A stretch of DNA of 64,000 nucleotides from Psoroptes ovis (taxonomy: Eukaryota; Arthropoda; Arachnida; Sarcoptiformes; Psoroptidae), in the NCBI GenBank assembly GCA_002943765.1, contig PQWQ01000003.1, positions 744,001 through 808,000 of the forward strand, given 5' to 3'. Under the pieces are notes generated by a model, which made no database searches, was not told the DNA's origin, and saw only the letters and a program-made list of their open reading frames with translations. This document shows positions 47,145 to 62,000 of the stretch, piece after piece (position 1 is the stretch's first letter; the number at the start of each line of letters is the position of its first letter). The translations under genes and the position numbers were made by a program.

Positions 47145-50100
47145 TCATACATTTGTCATTGTACAATGATCACCATTCATAACAGTATTATTTGTATTAT
47201 TATTGATGTCGTCATTTGATAATTTTTGTTTAATTATATCATCATCATTATCATTGATAATTTTAGGTGATTTTACATTATGATTATCATTGATTTTTTC
47301 TTGTTTCGATTGTTCATAATTAGCAAAACCATTCGTTATTAATGCTTTTTTTTGTTCATCAAAACATGATTGACATAAATAATTTGTTTCCGAAGTTGAT
47401 TTTGATTCACATCCATTATTAACACAATCATAACTATATTTAATTGTTGTCGATGATGAATCGATATCATCATCAGCATCATTATCATTATCATCGATTT
47501 TTGATGTAGAATTTTCAATTGATTTTGTTGAATTGGTTGGTGATAATGAAGACGATGATGATGATGATGATGAAGTTGATGCTGCTGATGAACTTAATGT
47601 TGATGCTATCGATGTTTTAGATGTTGCTTGTTGTTTTTCATTTTTTGCCATCAATTCTTTTAATCTTTTTTGTTCACGTTCTTTTTCGAATCGTAATTTT
47701 GCAGTGTTTAAATAATTCTTAATCAATTCATCATGATAAGATAATTTTTTGTTCATATAAAGTTTGGCAGCTAATACGTTTGTGTCGCAATAAAAAATTG
47801 AATTCTCAGTGTTTATAATCGATTCTATTCGATTGATTGATTTGTTGATATTATTGTTCGTTGATTGATTATTATTGGCAGTTTTATTACCGTCTTCATT
47901 CTCATTTTCTACAATGACATGAAATTGTTCATCATTATCCGATGGTGATTTGAAAGCATTCGATCGAAATGATGTTGATCGTCTTGCTAAATGTCCAAGA
48001 TTCTTTTTGATTTTCTTACCCATTTTCCCGAATGTTTGCAGTGGTTTTTGCAAGAATTGTTTTGTTCGTGATTTCAGTCCATCTTCATTTCCATTCAAAA
48101 ATGTAGAATATTCTCCATTTTTACGTCCAAAATTCATTGGTAATGTTTGCGATTTTTCAATTACTTGTTTGGCTACAGTATCTTGTGGAAGACTTGTTGG
48201 GTTTGGCAATTTTTTGATTGTGTCATTTTTTAAAACATCTGTAGTTGAAGATGATGATGATGATGCTGGTGGTGGTGGTGGTGGTGTGATGATGATCGGT
48301 ATCGATTTTTCAATACAATTCTCTTTTTGATGTGCTAATGTCAAAATGTCGAAATATTTTTTCAATAATTCAATTTTATCTTGTTCAGTTAATACTAATG
48401 TTTTAGCCATTTCATTCAATGTATTATCGATATCACTTGATTTATCAATATTCTCAAATGTTTCTTGACCCGGATCGATAGCAAAATGTAATGGAAGAAC
48501 ATTATGATCAAAATCCATCAATGGTATTGCCCATGGCAAATTATCATTTGATGATTCAATGTTCATAGCGACTAGCGCAGAAAAATGTGCTGAATCTGCA
48601 AATAAAAAAGATGATTGTAATTGGATCAGTTACAAAAAAATATGATTTGAATTACCATAAGTTAGACACAATGGTGATTTCATCAAACGATCATCTGGGC
48701 ATTCTAAGGGCAAATATATTCCACCTAAAAATATCGGGAAAAATGCTTCACCTTCAGAATCTTTGAGCATAGTATCAGCAATTACAATGATTGGTCTGCG
48801 TAATACATGAGCTAACACAAATATATGAATTTCTTCTAAACTTTCATAAATATATGATTTCTCTTCAGATTCTTCCTGTATTGCTTTCTTGCCACCAGCA
48901 CCAGTAGAAATTTCTTTATTTGAATCATTATAATTTTTCGATCTTGGTTCAGTCGATGCTAATTGTACGATTGAATCCCAATCTTTACGCCATTCACTTT
49001 CAGATAATGACAAACCGGCTTTAGAATTTTGAAAATGCGTTTGCCATCTCCAACGACGATAAAATGCTTGTGTATATGAACTATTCGCTAATAATATATG
49101 AAGCGCTTTCCGTAGAATTAAGCCACGATCATGAAAGCCCCACATGCCTAATATTGTTATGAAAAATGATGATTAATTTCTTAAAAAACAATGTAATAAG
49201 CTCAATCTTTACCTAACGAAGCAGCATGTAAGAGACAATTACCGTCTCCTGTAGTGACTAGTGGATATAAATTATGACATATATTTGACCACCAATTCAA
49301 ACGTTTTGATGATTCTAATGAGGATTTAGCTGATTTTTCGATCAAATCTTTTTGTAGGAATTCATAAAATTCTTCATCATATTTATGAATATCAGGTAGT
49401 GTGAAAGTGAATTCGGGTGTTTCAATCAATTTATCGACATTCAATAGACGACTTCCACGATGTGATGTTTTGAAATCTTCAGCCACTTCTGAACGTGCTT
49501 TCGATATAAGATTTTCATTATCTGATGCTCTTGATATACCTCGACTTAATTTTTTATCAGGAAAATAATCACAATTACGTTGAAATTTAAATGAAGTGAA
49601 TTTAGTTGGTGTCGATAATATTGATGAATCACAAGCATCCGATGATTGTGATGATAATGATGGTTCAGATGTACATTTATTCGCTATCGTGAATGCTTCT
49701 TTTGTATTTAATGAACGATTTATATTATTATTTTGTTGATTTTCATTCATAATTGCAATAGGTGTTGTCGGCGTTGTCACATTATGATTATGATTATTAT
49801 AATTGTCAGAAAATTCTTTCGAATTAAAGTCATTCATATTAAAATCACTTGAAAAATAGACATCGATATCATTATTATCGGTCATAGAGGTATTTGTTGC
49901 GGTTGTTGTTGTAGTCGATGTAATAATATTATTCATTGGATAATAACTTTTTAATGCTGCCGATAAATTCCAGCCATGATCTGAGGAAAAAAAATCAAAC
50001 AATCAATATAGGAAAAAACAAATTGTTGAAAACAATCAAAAATCATTGAAAAAAAATAATGAAAAAACTTACGATTTAATAAATCTTGTGCGAGACCGGG

Positions 50101-50145
50101 ATCGCATGAGGTTTTTGCTATAAATTCCGATAACGTTGTTTCCAT
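47145..50145 (-). CDS. OTUD7B: Cezanne/OTUD7-type deubiquitinase
   Basis: OTU-family cysteine protease; Cezanne proteins prefer Lys11-linked ubiquitin chains and restrain NF-kB signalling and mitosis. Four exons: 50145-50073, 49980-49213, 49147-48656 and 48595-47145; the product is 927 aa. The N terminus METTLSEFIAKTSCDPGLAQDLL is the UBA-like segment. The catalytic domain shows TTGDGNC with Asp270 and Cys273, HAASLGMWGFHDRG across the exon 2-3 junction, HVLRRPIIVIADTML, and His448 in DSAHFSALV across exons 3-4. The LPLHFAIDPG block follows. A Ser/Asn/Asp-rich region leads to a C-terminal A20-type zinc finger (C-x4-C...C-x2-C, about 833-860). Both OTUD7A and OTUD7B match; the symbol marks the subfamily, not strict orthology. 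The transposon ends ~145 bp downstream of the stop. Confidence 0.93.
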
Positions 50146-51934
50146 TGCAATTATATTTACAATCAATGTTTGTACATTGCTACAAACACATTAAAATCAA
50201 ATACAAACAAACAATTAATTTAGAAATTAAATGAAAATTTAATTTGTTTGTTTTTCTCTTGATTTTAATGGTTTAAAATTGATAAAAAAAAAATATATGA
50301 TAAACAGGCGAAAATTAAGAAAACAAAATAAAAATGAGCAGACGAATGCAACAAATTGTTGTCGTTATCTTTATTTGTAATTTTTGGTCGACTTTTGTTT
50401 GAATGATAGAAAAATATAATGATGATTAGTATACTAATATTTTTCATTTAAAAAATAAAGAAGATTCAAGTTATTGATAATCATATAAAAAAATATTTAA
50501 TTTTGAATGAGAATTTTAAATAAATGTTTTTATATTTGAGCAATTATCATCATCATTTGACGACCGAAAGACGAGACACATTTGATGAATGAATGAATGA
50601 ATGAATGAAAATAAATGAATGATGAATGATAACAAAAAATCAACTAACAGTTATGACAACAACCACAAATAAAAATAAAAACACATAAATACGAACACTT
50701 GATTTTTTATTTTCATTTGTCAATAATTGAAATATTTGTCGATATTATTACATGCAGGATGAACATAAACAAAAAGTCAAGGTGATAATCAATGATTTTT
50801 GTTTTCGGATAATGATTGATGAACATCTATTAGCAATCTATCTATCCGTCTAAATCTACTAATTAAAAAAAATGAAGCAAAAAACAAAAACAAACAACAG
50901 GTATTCTCTAAATACATTGATCAATAATGATTATTGAATAATCAACAGATCAGGTGACTTTTATTTTTGAAGCGAAAAAAACATACACAAATATCAATGA
51001 ATTATCAATTTTTAAATAATCATTTTCGGATAAAGGACATTATCATTGATGATTTATCGGTTTTTTTTCGGACGAAATTCATTGGAAAAATAGATCAAAA
51101 CAGATCAATAATTGATTGGTTGATTACGACGAATTTTAAAATCTCATTTTTTACAAATCAATTTTAGATTTCATTTAAATATTTGAGACATGATTTATGT
51201 AATAACAGCGCATTATTTTCTATTTTCTCTTTTTTTTTTATTCATTTTCTAAATTGATTGATTTGATGTTGAAATTATTTTTTAGAAAAAGCTTTGATTA
51301 ATAAAAGAAAAAGGATTGATTTGGTAATTTCAATTGTTATTTGGTCTGATTTCATTCGTAAGTTCATTTTTCATTGAAAATTTGGAGAAAAAATCAAATC
51401 ATTTATTTTCCGGTTTTGTTGATTTTCTATTTTTTTTTACAATTGAAAATTTTCAATTTAATTCAATTAGATTGGCGATAATCATCATCAAATGATGCTG
51501 CTATTGTAATTTATTTGATTAAAATTGATTGATGTTTCTTTTTTTTGGTGGTGACGTTAAAAATTGCTGCAATATTCATCGATTCGATGCCGCTACTACA
51601 TCTGTGTGTGTGAATGGAAATTTTTTCAGCAAAATAAAAAATTTCACACACACACCATTATTTTCTATGCTGCTAGCAAAAACAAAAAAAAAATTTAAAT
51701 TGCATCAAATTATGTGTGCCTGGTTTATACAAGAAAAGTTCATTTTTTTCAATAAAAATTTTGGCTTCAAGCAATTTTCAAAAAATTTCAAAAATTTTTA
51801 AATAACAAAAAAATCAATTGATTAAAATATCACAGGGAATTTAAATTTTTAAATTTGAATAAAAAAAATAATTGTTTTTGACAGTGTTGGCTTTAGGTGC
51901 TGTGTTTTTTGCTTCTTTGAATGCGTAAAAAATT
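50146..51934. other. Intergenic region between OTUD7 and XPOT
   Basis: AT-rich; ATGA tandem repeats at about 50590-50625; an imperfect hairpin at 51604-51655; and sequence resembling 36.5-37.0 kb. It should include the OTUD7 promoter and XPOT 3' UTR. No exon was supported. Confidence 0.5.
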
Positions 51935-54900
51935 TCAAATCATTTTCTTAAATTGTTGAAATGCATGACGAATACGTTTACGATATTGTTTCATGTCTAA
52001 TGATAATAACATTTCAACAATATCATCATTATTGTTGTTGTTGCTGTTAATATGATTATTATTAATGTTATTATTACAATTCAATTGATGATCATTAATG
52101 TTGTTATTATTTGTAATAATATTATTATTAAAATATTTTGGTATTATTTCTTGTCGTAGATAAGCTGCCATTTGTTCATGACCAGTTAATGTTTGTAATT
52201 TTCGCAGCAATGAAATTGCATCTTGACTGGTGGTGAAATCATCTGAACAATTTTTTTCAATACAAATCAAACAAGCAATTATTAATTGATCATATGTGAA
52301 GCGAACAAAATATTGATTTATTGATCGATTTTGTTTATCGGCCATTGTCATATCGTTTACTATATTATAGCAAGAAAAAATAAATGAAGAAAATAAAATA
52401 AATTAATGATTAAATAGACAATTTTAAAAGTGACAAATGAAGATACGAACTGTAAATATCGATTATATTTGCCATTACTTGGCAACACACACGCTGTATT
52501 GATGTATCAGGTGAATGTACGATACCTTCGATCAATGAAGTAATTATTTTTTCAATCAATTGTTGCTCTAAGGAATCGAAAAAAATAATTATTTCAAAAA
52601 ACAAATTGAGTAAACAATCTAATTATGCATACCAATGTCGAAAAAATTAGGAATCAATCCTTGAACAGTTAACAGATGCAAATATGAATAATAAGACTTT
52701 TGTAGTGATAATTTTTCATTATCATTATTAACTGTTTCGATAATCAAGCGATAATAAAGGTGTATCAATGGAGAAAATATTCGATCCAAAAATGGTGATA
52801 TATCACGTTGAAATAACCATGAATGTTTATATTTTGGTATTATTTGATTGAATAATGGTATCAATTCTTGGATGGATTTACCATTTATTTCCATTATGGT
52901 TGATGATAAAAATAATGTTTGAATGGAATTCGGTAGCATCGGTATCATTTCATTATCATCCAAACAAACAATCAAACGATGTAATAGCAAACGTATCGAT
53001 GATTGTATCAATTGCTGATCAATTATCGCTTCTTTCGCTGTTAAATCATTGGCAGCTACCGTTGTAGATGTTGCGATTGATTTTAAAAATAATTCAAACG
53101 AATAAAGATATAATTTTTGTACACCGATTGTTTTCACTGTGTTGACTGTTGAAAATGATTTCGATGTTGCCGATATCAAATCAATCAAATGTGACATATG
53201 ATAATGGGTGATGGTTCGTTTTTCAATCAATTGATTACGTTCCATTCCTTTCAAATTAATATGATTTGTAACATTATTGTTTTGACAAAGATTGCTCAAA
53301 TATGAATCAATTTTTGAACATTCATCTTGATATTCTTGATATTTGTTCCATATTTTTTGAAATAAATTCTGTATTAATTCATATTTTTGTTGTAAATTAT
53401 AATTATTATTCGATATGATCAAAAAGACAAATATTTCATAAATTTGTAATTGATCATTTGTTGACAATGGATATTGATATGTTATTTGTTCAATTTTGAT
53501 CAAATATGTGGATTGACATAAATGATCTAAATCTTGTTCGATTAGCAAATCAATGGAATCATAAACAATATCCAAAAGTAAAAAATCTTCAATACGTTTA
53601 AGGACATCATTAATGATCATTGAATATTGTTTATTTTCATTATTTTTCGATCTATTTATGTATATTTTGATGAATTTATTGAATAATTTACACACTTTAC
53701 TGCGTATTTTTTCATTCACATTTCGTAGGCCACGATCATCTAAAAACGATATTATTATTTGTATAAGCAAATGATTCAGATTTGGATTCGAAAAGAAAAA
53801 TTTCTCATAACGTATTATGAGGTCAAAATACAATGTTTGTATTTGATAATTTGAATACATCGATATTGATGATGTGATCAATAATTCAATCATTCTTTCC
53901 AGTAAATTTTCATTAACATTATTGATCAGATTCAAATTTTCGCCAATCAAATAAAAATAATATAATGAACATTCAACTTGTGAATATTGTAATTGTTGTT
54001 GCTGTGGCTGCAATTGATTCAAATTCATCAGTGTTGGTATTATCAATTGATTACAAATGAAATCAATGATAATCATTGGCTTTATCAACAATAAATTTTC
54101 GAATAATGTTTTCGATGATTTACGATATTCGTTTAAGAATTCTTCATTATCACTGTTAAAACCATTTTTCTGCACCGTTTCACATAGACGTTTATGCTGA
54201 TCAATGATTATTGTTATTAGTGTTTTGATTTGTTCTTCGAATTTCAGTGTTGTAGCATTATTATTAGCAACAGTATTGTTGATATCATCAGTGGTTGTAT
54301 CTTTGATATTCAATTTTAACCATTGAATGTAATCACGTGTAAAAGAATGAATACGCATTGATATTTGTAAATTTGAATATGATAAAAATTGACATAATAA
54401 TTGAAATTTTGATTCAATAGCTTCCGATATAATAATCGATGTTTGCTGTAATTGTTGATCAATATTATTCTTCGCACGAATTTTCTTCAATGCTTCAATC
54501 AATTCAATACCAATCGTATTGATCAGAGATGCAAATTTTTCTATAAATTCCAAATTATTATCATTATCATTCTCATTTTGATTGGTGAATATTTCAATTA
54601 ATGTTTTTTTGATTAAATCAAAATTTAAAAATGCTTCAATCAATTGAGTTTTAGCAAGCGGATCCATACCTTTTTTCAATATACAATTAAAACATTCAAC
54701 AACCGAACAACGATATTGTTTATTTTCAAACAACATAAATAGAATGGGCATTATTGAATCATTTGTTATAAGATTTATATCAATCCATGAAATATAAGCA
54801 CCGATTATGTCTAAACATAAATAAATGATTTGTGGACAATTTGAATGATATGTTTGTATGATGTTGAACCAAAATTTTGCCAAATCAATCAAACAAGATG

Positions 54901-55444
54901 ATTCACGCATCATATCTTTAATCAATGTATTACGTTGCATTTCTTTTGTTGTTTTCGGTATTTCACGATCAGCAATATCGATATTGATTTGTATTAAAAT
55001 ACGTAAAAATAATTCACATTTGAGCTGAATATTACAACGACTTAAAAAATCTTGAAAAAATGTTGGCCATTTTTGTTGTGGAAAATCTAATAAAAATAGC
55101 GTATTTACAAGATGTGCATATTTATTTTGCAGATAATTTGTTATGATTATATTACGATCAAACAGGGTCAAAATAAATTGTTTAAGAATTGATCGTTCAT
55201 CATCGGTATCATTATTATATCGAGTTTTAATATAATCTTCGATGATTTGAAAACAAAAAAATATTCCCATTTCATCTAGATTTGTTTCAATTTCATTTAA
55301 TAATAATGTTTCAGCACATAATTTCCAACCAATTGGATTTAATTTTAATGATTGAAAATAATCCAGAATTTCTTTTTGTTGTATTAAATTATCGGATGAT
55401 GTTTGTATTGATTTTGATAATTTCTTGAAAATTTCAATATTCAT
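51935..55444 (-). CDS. XPOT: Exportin-T, tRNA nuclear export receptor (XPOT)
   Basis: Importin-beta-like HEAT-repeat protein that carries mature tRNA out of the nucleus with RanGTP. Three exons: 55444-52633, 52567-52451 and 52359-51935, in frame with GT-AG introns; the exon 2 donor is GTTCGT. The product is 1117 aa against ~960 in human. Diagnostic blocks are LKLNPIGWKLCAETLL, FFCFQIIEDYIK, KWPTFFQDFLSRC, the RNTLIKDMMRE motif, CLDIIGAYISWIDINLI and the KKGMDPLAKTQLIEA segment. The extra length comes from Asn/Gln-rich insertions, for example the Asn-rich stretch near the C terminus (about 52020-52130). No transmembrane segments. Without exons 2-3 the frame stops soon after the exon 1 donor, so splicing is required. 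Confidence 0.93.
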
Positions 55445-56046
55445 TTTGTTTATTTTTATTGAATAAATTTAATTGAACCAAAATATTTCAAACCAAAACA
55501 ACAATAATTGGATCAAAATTCATTCAAAAAACTTCAATTCAAAAACGTTTCAAATGTTGTTTCTGTTCATGAGCCAATGGAATAAACAAATCATAAATAT
55601 TGCATCACTAATCCAACAAATTGTTTCATAAATAATAATTTTTATTCATAAATATTCACGTGAATAAATCAAAATAATAAACAGTTTAAAATCAAGAAGT
55701 AAATAAATGAAAATTGTATACACGTGTGGTGTGTGTTTTGTGTTGCGTGCATGTTTATAAATGTAAACACACAGATACATGTTCATATGTGTATGAGGCG
55801 GCTATCGTTGGTGGTGGTGGTGGCAGCAGCATTGATGCTGCACGAAGCAGACAATTTTTGAATTTGAAAATGCGTGCAAATCAATCAAAAATTGATTAAT
55901 TTAGTTAATTATTCGATTAATTATTCTTTAATTATTAAATTTTATTCATTTTTATGGTAAAAAAATAATGATTGATACATTAAAATTGCTTTAAAAATGG
56001 ACAATTTTGACGATAATTTCGAATCAATTTTAATTTTTTACAACCT
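55445..56046. other. Gap between XPOT and TAF1
   Basis: AT-rich, with a GGTGGTGGTGGTGGCAGCAGC tract near 55810-55832 and GTGT stretches. It holds the XPOT promoter and the TAF1 3' UTR; the frame at 55714-55899 is judged fortuitous. Confidence 0.5.
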
Positions 56047-59000
56047 TTAGAACCATAATTCATCACCTTCATCATCGTTATTATTATTACCACCATTATT
56101 ATTATCATTAAAATCATCATCAGCATCATCATCGACATCGTCATCATCAATATCATCATTCATATCATTATCATCATCATCATCGTCTGAATCAGATACA
56201 TCAAGATCTTGTGATACATCAACAATTGGTTCATCATTTTGTTGTTGTTCATTATCATTATAATCATCAGGGATTGGATTCATTTGTTGCTGTTGATGTT
56301 GTTGTTGATATAATGTTGATTGTTGAGCGAATGAACTTTTCAATAAAAATTCAGATGGATCATAATTTTCATCAAAATCATCAACATTTGATTGATATGA
56401 TGTTTGTTGCTGCTGCTGTTGCTGTTGTTGCCAAATTGCTTCATTCGGTTGTTGCATTGATTGTTGAAGATTATCATCAGCATTATTATTAAGATCATCA
56501 TCACTTTCTTCTTCACCCGATTCGATTTGTAAATCATCAGCAAGAATATCATTTTGTTCATCATCATCTTCATTGCCTTCAATATTGATTCTTGATTTTT
56601 TAGCTGGTTTTGGTTGTGGCATATCTTCTTCATCTTGTAGCTGCTGTTGTTGTTGTTGATCATCATTCGGAATCGATTGTTCATATTCTTCAGCCATATT
56701 CGATTCATCATCAGCCATCATATCATCATCAATTGATGCAACATTATGATCACTGATTACTTTTTCCAATTCAATCAATTGTTGTTCATATTGTTTCAAT
56801 TCATTGATTGCAACTTCAACAATTTGTGCTGCTTTCCTAGTCAATTCACTATCTGGTCCATTAAATTTGATACTATTTTCATATATCAGATTGACATGTT
56901 CTAAGAATGCTTCACGTGTTTGATATAAATGATTCGATGCATTTTGTTCGAGTGTATCCAAGTCCATTGGATTTTTGATTATGTCGTAATAATTTTTGAC
57001 AATTTTCTTGTTGACCGGTTTATGGAATGACCATGTATCCGGTATTGTTTTCAATTTTCGTTCAACAATCGTTTTCAATACATACGAAAATGCAACTTGG
57101 TCTTCATCAAGCAATGGATTTATTTTCTTTTCCAGCTTAATCAATTCATCTTCTTTTTGTTGTATTTTAAATATACATAATTCCATTAAACGACGAGCAA
57201 TCAAGCTGAGTACATGATTTGTTCCATTATATAATTCTGAATTTTTTACAATCATATTGACATCGTTTAAAAATTCTTCACGATTTTTATAACGTTTTTC
57301 TCGTATATTTTGCCTAATTGTTTGTAAATCCATTGGTTTTGTTATTATATTATAATAATCTGGAACTGTTTTAATATTAACTGGTTGATGAAATGGTTCT
57401 GAATCGGGCATCGAACGCATTTCATTTAATATTTCTTCAAATATATCCGATAATATTACTAATGGATCTGTTCGGCGACGATTTGCTGATTTATAATCTG
57501 GTTTTTGTAGATAATCCAATTGATCATTATTATCATGTGTAGCTGTACGTTTTTTACGCTTTTTCAATGCATCTTTCGGTATTTTCAGCTTTAGTGTTGC
57601 TGTCAATTTCTTTTGTTGCTTTTGTTGTTGTTGTTCAAGCTCTAATTGTTGCTGTTTTTGTTGTTCTAAATCTAATTGTTTCAAAACTGATTTTGATAAT
57701 ACTAATTTTGTTTCATCCAGTTTAACCAAATTTTCTTCATTTAATATTGATGATGGTTGTTGTGATGATGTCGATTGACTCAAATTACTATTACCATCAA
57801 AACTAGAAGCATCATTCGACAGTTCATTGTCGGCCGATGGTGCATCCGGATTACCATAATATGGACATGCACGATTTGAACGCATATGTCCAACAATACC
57901 GCATGCACTACATTTAACTTTTGAATTCATTTCTTTTTCTTTACGATTCAATTTTTTCAATGATTTATCAATCGATGATAATGGATTATTGAAATTTGCA
58001 TTCGATGACAATGATAATGGTGTACCAAGTGGTGTACCACCGACACTCAATGAGCTATTATTATTGAATGAGAATGGCGATTGATTTGATAATGGCGTGA
58101 ATGTTGATGATGATTGTAATGCTGATGAAGGTGTTTGAGGCATCATTCCTTGAATACTGTTTGATGATGTCAAATTAGATGTTATTCCAAAACTATTACG
58201 CAATGAATTTCCTAATTTTTCACGTTCTTGATTTCGTTTCATTCGTCGCAATTGTTCTTGTATTCTTCGTCTTTCTTTACGTTTTTCTTCTTTTTGTTGA
58301 TCATCGACGGCTGATGCAAATTGTTTGATGAATGCATCATCTTTTGTTTTTCTAATACGATCATACATTTCAATTACAACTGGTTTACGTACAGTTTCAA
58401 TGCGTACATATTCTTTTCCATCAGAATCGACATAAGTACGATAAATTTTCAATATTTTACCAGCTGCTGATGATGCTGATGCAGCTAATTGATCATAGTT
58501 ATTAGCATCATTTTCTTCATTTTTACGTTTTTTCGAATCATTCAAACCTTGATTGGATGTTTCATCGCGTAACATTAATTTTTTCAATTCTCTACGTTCT
58601 TGTTCTTCTTTATCTCTCGATATTTGATTAATTGTTTTCTTATTTGCCAGCATAGATTCAATATTTTTGCCCAATTCTTCGATTTCCGAATCTTCTTCAT
58701 CTTCACTTTCATCTTCATCAGTTGATAGATCTTCATTTGATGCTAATACACGATTTTGCAAATCAAAAATACGTTGACATTCTTCTTTGTAACGTTCTTG
58801 ATGTTCAGCTATTGAAAAACGATTACCACGTGCAAATTTACTCATAGCATCATCTCCATCAGGTCCACCATTACTGTCACCAGTTTGTTGTTTCACTTGT
58901 TTGGTAGATAAAGTACGAACAACATCAATCACTTCCCAACGACTCAATTTTTTGATTTCATCATCAGGTACACCGAATTTTCGTAACAATTGTTTAGCTG

Positions 59001-62000
59001 CATTCAATGGTAATCGACGTAAATCAGCATCGGTACCAGTCACAGTTTTCTTAGGCAACGGTTCTTTTTGCTGCTCTTCTTTTGATTGTTGTGGTTTATT
59101 GGGGATACGAATATATGAAAAACCCTCTCCGCAGCCGGTAGGATCAGCGATTCCAGTCAACTGTAAGAGGCACTTTCCTTTCATGGCCGATATGAATGCT
59201 CTGGTTGTATTCCATGGAGCAGCTTTGACTTCATCTTCAATTTTCATTTGCATATCTTCATCTTCAGCATCATCAGGTGCAAACATTGATTTTTCACCAT
59301 AACCAGCATCTTTTAGACGTTGTTCTGCTGCTAACATTGAATAATATGCACAACATGCTTCAGGCGATACTTTTGCACGTATTTCATCTTCAGATGGCAA
59401 ACGAAATTCAGATTTCAGTACCCACCAGTTTGAATCCATGCCAGTTCTTTTAAAATCTGCACATTGTTTCAAACGTTTACGTATTGAGCTTTCTGAATGT
59501 GACGGAAATGCTTTTTTGATATCTTCCATACGGATACGTCGCGGATTATCATTATTTTTCCAAAATAAACGATGTATGAATACTTCGAGAAAATCACGCA
59601 TAAAATTGTTTGCTTTTTTCGAATTAGGACCAGGAACTTCATATAATGGCAATTCTTGACCGACAGTATAAATTGTTTCAACTTCTCGTATAAAATAATT
59701 ATCACGTGTACGAATAACAAGGAAATCGGTTTCGGGCATTTGATGTTCATAAATCGGCACACGAAATAAATTATTTTCAAGCGCTTGCAATGATTGTCCA
59801 TGTTGTAAGTTGCCCAAAAATGGCGACGTATGACAATAAACAGTTTCACCATATTTATAGTGCGGGGCACCGCTATCTTTGCCAAGTTTCTGAGAGAAAA
59901 AAAATATAAAGGGTTATTATGAATTAGAAAATCTTTCGATATTCGATTAAACTCACTCTTCGATAATAATTTTTAATTTTAGTTGCCATGCCGACTTGCA
60001 TGACTAATGGTGGATGTTCTTCTGAATACTCAGTCAATATGAGATCACCATCTTTGCCAGTGAGATCTTCGGGCGTACGCATGAAAAACATTTCACCACC
60101 ACCAGATGCTTGTCTCTCTTGTTCACGTTGCTTAGCTTTACGTTTAATATGTTTCACTAATGGCTGAACACCGTGTGGCAGCGTATCAGCAATAGCACCA
60201 TGTGAATATAATTTCAATGTTGGACGATGAAAAGCACGTAAACGTTGATAACTTAAATATGTTGGAAAGAATGGTTGTCGCAGTTCTAATGCTGGTATCG
60301 AATGTTGAATAAGATTATTGCCAACATTAGATTTGAGTTGTGCCTCAGTCGTTGTTTTCTGAGCATAATATTCATCATTCGATATATTAAATGGATCTTT
60401 TTCAGTTGATGGTGGTGAAGGTGGTTGCAATATTTCTGGTTCAGCAATGACACCAGCTTTACCTAGTAATAAACGTGATTTTCTAATGCCTTCTTTCTTT
60501 TCTTTTGTTGGTTGATTACGTTGTTCATTTAAATCTTCATCATTTGGAACTTCCAGGATAATATTCTCATCATTACGATCTAATACCAGTAATGGTGGCT
60601 CAGGTATTCGATCCATTGCTTCAGTATCCCAAATAACATTATCTTCCCATAAACCATAGACAAGATCTTCATTTTCAATCGGAAATATTGAATACCATTG
60701 ATCGGATTGTTCATCACCATTCTTGACATTATTATCGGATTGATTTTTCTTGCTATCATTCTTTTTCAATGATGATGATGCTGCAGATGCTGATGGTGCG
60801 GGCAATGTTTTAGCAGTGGTAGTTGATCCACGTATTTGTTGTGTAAATGCTGTCGCTGTACGATTATGTCCAGATGGTAACCATCCAGATGCTAAATTTT
60901 TATCATTCAGTTTTGCTAAAATTTTTGAACGAACTTCATCTGCATTCCAAATGACTTCATTTTCCCAATGAAATTGATTTACTAAATGAAATGCATCATC
61001 ATCATCTTCATTCGAAGACTTTGGCTCTACGGAATTTTTATTAGTACTTTCATCATCATTATCGTTGAATGTATTTTTCAATTTAAAACCATAATCAAAA
61101 CCTTCACCATTTTCAGGCACATTCATGCGATCATACCAAAATTTGGCAGGTCCATAACGCCATTCAGCAATTTTATTGCAATCAACATTATCAGTATTTT
61201 TAGTGGATTCTGTATCGATAAAATCACTTTGTAGTAAGCGTATTTCATCATCTATTTCGATCATATCTTTCGGTATATCATCAACTGAACATGCATTGAA
61301 TTTCCATATATCATCTATGCCGACTGATGGTGATTGTTGAACAATGAATATTTTATTTTCAATTATATGACGATTGCGTCTTTTATTGCGGACATTTTTC
61401 CATTTTTGTGGCAATGATGATGATTTACCGGCACCGAAAAGTTGTGAAAAACGTAAAACTTTATCATGACGAAATGCTGGAAATAATTCTGTCACATCTA
61501 AATCTGCATATTTGGACGGTAACATTGCCGCTAATGGTGTATCTAATGGTTTTTTGTTCGGACGAACTTGTTGTTGCTGCTGCTGTTGCGATTCATTGAT
61601 TTCTTCATTTAATTTGACATTTGTCTGCTCATTGTTTTGAGTATCATTAGATTTCGAAATTGGTTCAATTAATTTACGAATCGGCTGTTGTGGAATGAGA
61701 AAGCCATCTTTATCAATTTGAAATTCTGATTTGTGGTCATTTTTATCATTATTTTTATTATTATCTCCACCACCATCATTATCATCATAGTCATCATTAT
61801 TTTCGTTTATTAAATCTTTAATGAGAGTTTGTTGATCATCATCACATGCGAATTCATTTATATCAGAAAAATCAATTGCTTCAGCTGATTTGAAATCAAA
61901 ATCATTCTCATGCTCATCATTGTCATTGTTTTTATCTGCATCATTGTCACCATCATCATCATTATCATCATCACTTTTAATCAATTCTTTATACGGTATT

